From Echinometra lucunter (Eukaryota; Echinodermata; Echinoidea; Camarodonta; Echinometridae): a DNA stretch of 64,000 nt. Both the position numbers and the translations under genes were made by a program. Shown here one piece after another: positions 61,001 to 64,000 of the stretch. The notes beneath the pieces are model-generated. The model saw only the letters and a list, made by a program, of their open reading frames with translations. It made no database searches and was not told the DNA's origin. The stretch's first letter is position 1, and each line of letters starts with the position of its first letter. The stretch covers positions 25,527,882 through 25,591,881 of the forward strand of contig CM057165.1 in the NCBI GenBank assembly GCA_029962745.1, given 5' to 3'.

Positions 61001-63746
61001 ACTGTACATGTGGTATACTGTATGAAACTATGGATCTCAGTTTCTCCCTTTCTCTCTCTAGCTATTCCTCTCTCTTTTTTCTTTTTCTCTCTTCATTTCT
61101 TAGTGTATATGTTCAATAACTGAACATTTGAATATTGCACATAGTGTCATACTTTTTATTCAGCATGCATGGTTCTCGCCAGTACATAGCACCCATGGTT
61201 CCAATACCATGTGTAAAGGGTTTCAGACAAGGAAGAACCATGTGTGAAATTGCTGCACCATGCGTGGCAACAAGGGTAAAAAAATATTGGAGTATATATT
61301 CCTAACAATAATGATAAATGTCACAGATTGTTTTGCTTTTTGGCAATGTATATTTACTTTTATGCCATTAGTAGGCAACTCCTGCTTACCAAGAAGTATT
61401 TTTCATCTTTCACTATAGCATATACTGCCGCCACACCTAACTTTAGGGGTTATTCCGTAAAACTTCTGAAACTTCCACGCTTTGCGCAGAGTGGGAACCG
61501 TGTGTGGATTTTTTTCTAGTGAGAACCCTGTCAGCAGGGTATACAATGTCTTCTTTGGAAACAAAATTTATATTGCTTACTTCTCTTCTCTTTTTCATGA
61601 ATGAAAAAAATAGCAAATTTTTAAAGTCCAATAAAAACTGGATCTCTAGGCAGAACAGAGTCATTTTGATAATGCATCTGCATAGAGCTTTCCAACTGTA
61701 CTTTATTTTGAACTTTGATTTTCAAATTTGTTCATATATATTTGTTTGTTTTATATGTTTGTATTTGATGTCTTTATAATATAACGGAAAATAAAACCAA
61801 ACCAAACCAAAGCAACTGAAAATTAATTGTACTATCCTCATTCAGAAAAGGAAGGGTTACTATAACTGTGAAATGATCAAATCAGCACTGACAGAAAATT
61901 TTTTCTTTTGCATAACATTTAGCTCAACTTTCTCTTCCTGCAGGGCTGGCTGAAGAAGTCTACTGAACCAGAGGCAAACGCCAAGAAGAAGAATTTCTTG
62001 AATCGTTCTTCATCAAGCTGGAAGAAACGTTATGTTGTCTTGCTGAGAGAAACAGAAGATAACCAGGATGTGGCTGTGTTAGCTGTCTTTGACAAGGATG
62101 TGGCACATAACTTTGATAAACCTCGAGGTATTGTTTCCACAGTAGAATAATGATTCACATTGAAGTATAATATTTTTGGTACAAAACATGCACAAACATG
62201 AAGATTTTTTTAAATAGCTTCTTTTTTTGGGGGGGGGGGGGGGGGTTGTGCTAGTCTGTTATGCTTCATAAATATTTTGTCATCGTGTAATTATTTCTCT
62301 TTTGAATATGGATTATACATACCAGTAACCGTCTCATCATATACTTTTAACTTTACCTACAAATATGTAAATAGAATATATGTGAGGATGAATTTATCAG
62401 TTCACATTTTAGATGTAATTGAGAAGACAAAAAAAAAAGTAAAGAAACTAAGATTTAATTAAACTGATATTTGATGTTTTAGTATTGAATATGAAAACAT
62501 CAATTGCCATTTAGAGGGAATAGAGGGGGGGGGGGGGAAGGAAAGAAAAAAACATGTCTTCTGAACTTGGTATTCTAACCATTAGTATTTCATACCACTC
62601 ATCATAATGTTTACTTGAAGATTTATAGATACTTATTGATAGTTTTTCAATTTGTTTGTTTTTATTCTAGCTAACATCATGTGATTATTATTTTCCACTT
62701 TCTATTCGAACATTCCTTTGAAGTGGAATTGAAATAAGCGAGTTACAGATCACGTGGCATTTATCTGCCATGTCATGTTATCAGGAAAGGAAATGTTTTC
62801 TTGACATTTGAGCTTATCTTAGAATTTCCTGGATAACACATCATTATCACAAGAGTTTTCATCATTATCATTCTTCTAAGTGATAGGCCTTTTTTCATAC
62901 TATCGGACTATTTTCTTCTCTTTCTCCTTTTTTTTTTTTTTTTTATATATGTCAGAAATGACAAAAGAATAATGTTGTTTCACTGATTTTATATAGCGAT
63001 GACTACAGTAATTGTGGGCTGTTTATGTACAATGTAGGTTACAATTCATACTGTAGGCAGTGTCTTGTTTTCTTTATATTTGAATGACAAAATGCTAGGA
63101 ATGACTTCTGGATTTCAATGCAACACTAAATTTAAATAGAGGTGGTCTCAAAAGTCTGTTCTTGTTTCATATTCTAGAAAAGAATGGCACTTTTTCAAGG
63201 ACATTTAACCCTTCTTCTTTTCATCTCGCTCTCGTCACTTGAAATTTAAATTTTAAGGCCTAAATGAGGCGCTGTGGCTCAGTAGTAGAGCAGTGGTCTT
63301 GTAACTGAGAGTATCGGGGTTTGAAACCAAATGGATGCACTTTAGAATGCTCTATGGTAAGGTATTAATCCTCATTACCAAGTCCTTTGGAGGGGACTTA
63401 AGCCGTTGGTCCCCTGGCTACTTACAAAAAGCATACACACACTTTCTTAGCAGTCAGTTAAAATATCCAACCATTTAAATGTAACATCGTTGGAACTATA
63501 TCAGTCTCTGATAACTGTATCTGTTCTCTTGTTCTGTATCTGCCCTCTCTTATTTCCTTATAGCAAGCCTCAAGTTATCACCATGGTACAGGGTAGATAA
63601 GAAATACGATCCAACCGGGAAGCAGCATATCTTTGAGGTCAGGACTTCCAAATCAACATGGCGGTTCCTAGCTGACAGTCAAACAGTCATGGATCTCTGG
63701 GTCTTCTATCTCCAGATCCAGGCTAAGCTTAGAACAGATTTCCCAG
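53356..63746 (+). CDS. PH-domain protein, first three coding exons (gene continues beyond window)
   Basis: Exons 53356-53388, 61944-62127 and 63564-63746 join in phase (0, 1, then one base left over) to give 133 residues. The first exon holds 11 codons (MASAQPEVIYK) in a good start context (AACAATGG). Exons 2-3 form a pleckstrin homology domain: GWLKKS at residues 12-17, WKKRYVVLL as beta 3, then HIFEVRTSKSTWRFLADS and the C-terminal helix with the conserved Trp in TVMDLWVFYLQIQAKL. PH domains bind phosphoinositides or proteins and bring adaptors to membranes. A PH domain starting at the N terminus is typical of docking proteins such as DOK, IRS or GAB, but the partner domains lie outside the window, so no name is given. 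Linking exon 1 to exon 2 over 8.6 kb is inferred from phase and domain start. Confidence 0.78.
54116..54262 (-). repeat. Dispersed repeat, inverted relative to 1-135
   Basis: Reverse complement of this segment reproduces the first about 135 bases of the window, including the CACTAGTG and GACACAGCT flanks. It lies in intron 1 of the PH-domain gene. Confidence 0.7.
54508..54736 (+). repeat. Tandem duplication, two units of about 113 bp
   Basis: CTAGTACTTCATAA...GGAGAATTAGATGAT and TTACAAAGTCCGATGCTTAT occur in both units with small changes, in intron 1 of the PH gene. Confidence 0.85.
54941..55029. repeat. (ATT)n microsatellite
   Basis: Almost pure ATT, possibly the tail of an old SINE, but no SINE body was recognised upstream. 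Confidence 0.95.
55568..56142. mobile_element. Non-autonomous element with TTAA target site, family D
   Basis: Left TTAAAGGGAATAGAAACTGA followed by GAAATCATGGGGAAA; right end (reverse complement) TTAAAACAGCCAGCAACTGG followed by GAAATCATGGGGAAA. TTAA at both ends. The 575-bp interior has a GC-rich CCGCGGCGACGACGTG segment and no transposase. Confidence 0.7.
56492..56705 (-). repeat. tRNA-derived SINE, second family, copy 1
   Basis: On the minus strand it has TGGCTCAATTG (A-box-like), GGGTTCCAAACC (B-box-like) and a body with TACCAGATCCCTTGC and CATTGGTCCCCTGGTTGCC. It is the inverted relative of 63266-63475. Confidence 0.72.
57255..57463 (+). mobile_element. 5'-truncated family B MITE fragment
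   Basis: Matches the right half of the family B element (AGCTAATCATTAAGC, TTGCCAATTTGAGG, then ACTGCTGTGGTTTAA). The left terminus is not present. Confidence 0.6.
57515..57672. mobile_element. MITE with GGGCCCC ends
   Basis: GGGCCCCATTTTATAAAACT and AGTTTCATGAAACGGGGCCC are inverted ends around a 118-bp interior. Confidence 0.72.
57886..58306 (+). mobile_element. MITE with TTAA target site, family B copy 2
   Basis: Starts TTAACCCATGGAGGTACAGT and is similar throughout to 6015-6431. The right end has decayed (CTATGGGTGAA). Located in intron 1 of the PH-domain gene. Confidence 0.75.
59185..59260 (-). repeat. tRNA-like SINE head fragment
   Basis: The minus strand has GGATAAGTGAATGAACTG and a perfect B box GGTTCAAATCC (59205-59195). 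No clear body or tail was seen. Confidence 0.5.
60385..60949. mobile_element. hAT-like non-autonomous element, perfect 8-bp TSD
   Basis: Ends CAGTGGCAGCACCA and TTGGTGCTGCCACTG. Perfect direct repeats CTCCAGTC at 60377-60384 and 60950-60957. Subterminal poly-G and poly-C runs; interior tracts GCGAGCGAGCGAAC and GCAAGCGAAGCGAGCGAG each followed by AAAAAATAACC. No transposase. Confidence 0.85.
63266..63475 (+). repeat. tRNA-derived SINE, second family, copy 2
   Basis: A box TGGCTCAGTAGTAGA (63275-63289), B box GGTTTGAAACC (63318-63328), then a body with CTCATTACCAAGTCCTTTGG and GTTGGTCCCCTGGCTAC. It ends 90 bp upstream of the third PH-gene exon. Confidence 0.8.
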
Positions 63747-64000
63747 GTATGAAGAGACATTACATTGGTCATTACATTGTCTGGTTCAGCTATGAACTTG
63801 TTGCTGTCTTCTTGAAACGTGTAGCAATAATTTCTGTTTCTCAAGAGTTATTATTGTATCAGTATGTTTGCATGAGGAAAAATTGCTATTGAATGTTTAA
63901 ACCAAACATACTTTGTACCCTAATTCAATCATTCTTGTATATAAAGACAGTTAGAAGAATAAGAAAGAGGGTCTTGGTAAACAAGTGGTCTTTATTTTCA

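Overview
This window is nuclear DNA from an animal. Every gene is split by GT-AG introns, intergenic DNA is AT-rich and full of microsatellites, and there are many short transposons and tRNA-derived SINEs. Protein matches and the style of the repeats (tRNA SINEs ending in ATT runs, foldback MITEs, GAGCGAAGCGAGCGAG tracts) suggest an echinoderm, most likely a sea urchin. That is an inference; no species-specific marker was checked. There are no bacterial genes, CRISPR arrays or operons. All names rest on recognising family motifs by eye, without a database search.

Layout. (1) 461-3437 (+): 3' part of SURF1, a cytochrome c oxidase assembly factor, cut by a 500-N assembly gap at 3438-3937; its last exons are not visible after the gap. 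(2) 8328-20053 (-): complete INPP5E, an inositol polyphosphate 5-phosphatase, tail-to-tail with SURF1. A 13-exon, 936-residue model ends in a CSVM prenylation box, with consistent phase at every junction. (3) 20.7-26.7 kb: transposon-rich intergenic DNA with nested hAT-like elements. (4) 27345-31696 (-): complete cytosolic sulfotransferase, six coding exons, 304 residues. (5) 35032-35214 (+): an unrecognised 60-residue single-pass membrane protein. (6) 37.2-38.4 kb: an exact-style 596-bp tandem duplication. (7) 39804-46600 (+): complete NCS1 (frequenin), seven coding exons including a 25-nt microexon, 190 residues, with several transposons inserted very close to splice sites. (8) 50.35-52.66 kb (-): decayed non-LTR retrotransposon. 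(9) 53356-63746 (+): first three coding exons of a PH-domain protein with an 8.6-kb first intron; the gene runs past the window end.

The genes do not form one pathway: mitochondrial respiratory assembly (SURF1), phosphoinositide and ciliary signalling (INPP5E), small-molecule sulfonation (SULT), calcium sensing (NCS1) and membrane-linked adaptor signalling (PH protein). NCS1 and INPP5E both touch phosphoinositide biology, but nothing here indicates co-regulation.

I did not find a clear new biological system. The most interesting material is structural: several non-autonomous DNA transposon families whose target-site duplications and terminal inverted repeats can be read directly, one motif shared by unrelated elements, a long inverted repeat carrying a conserved splice-donor-like site, and transposons sitting 10-42 bp from NCS1 splice junctions.
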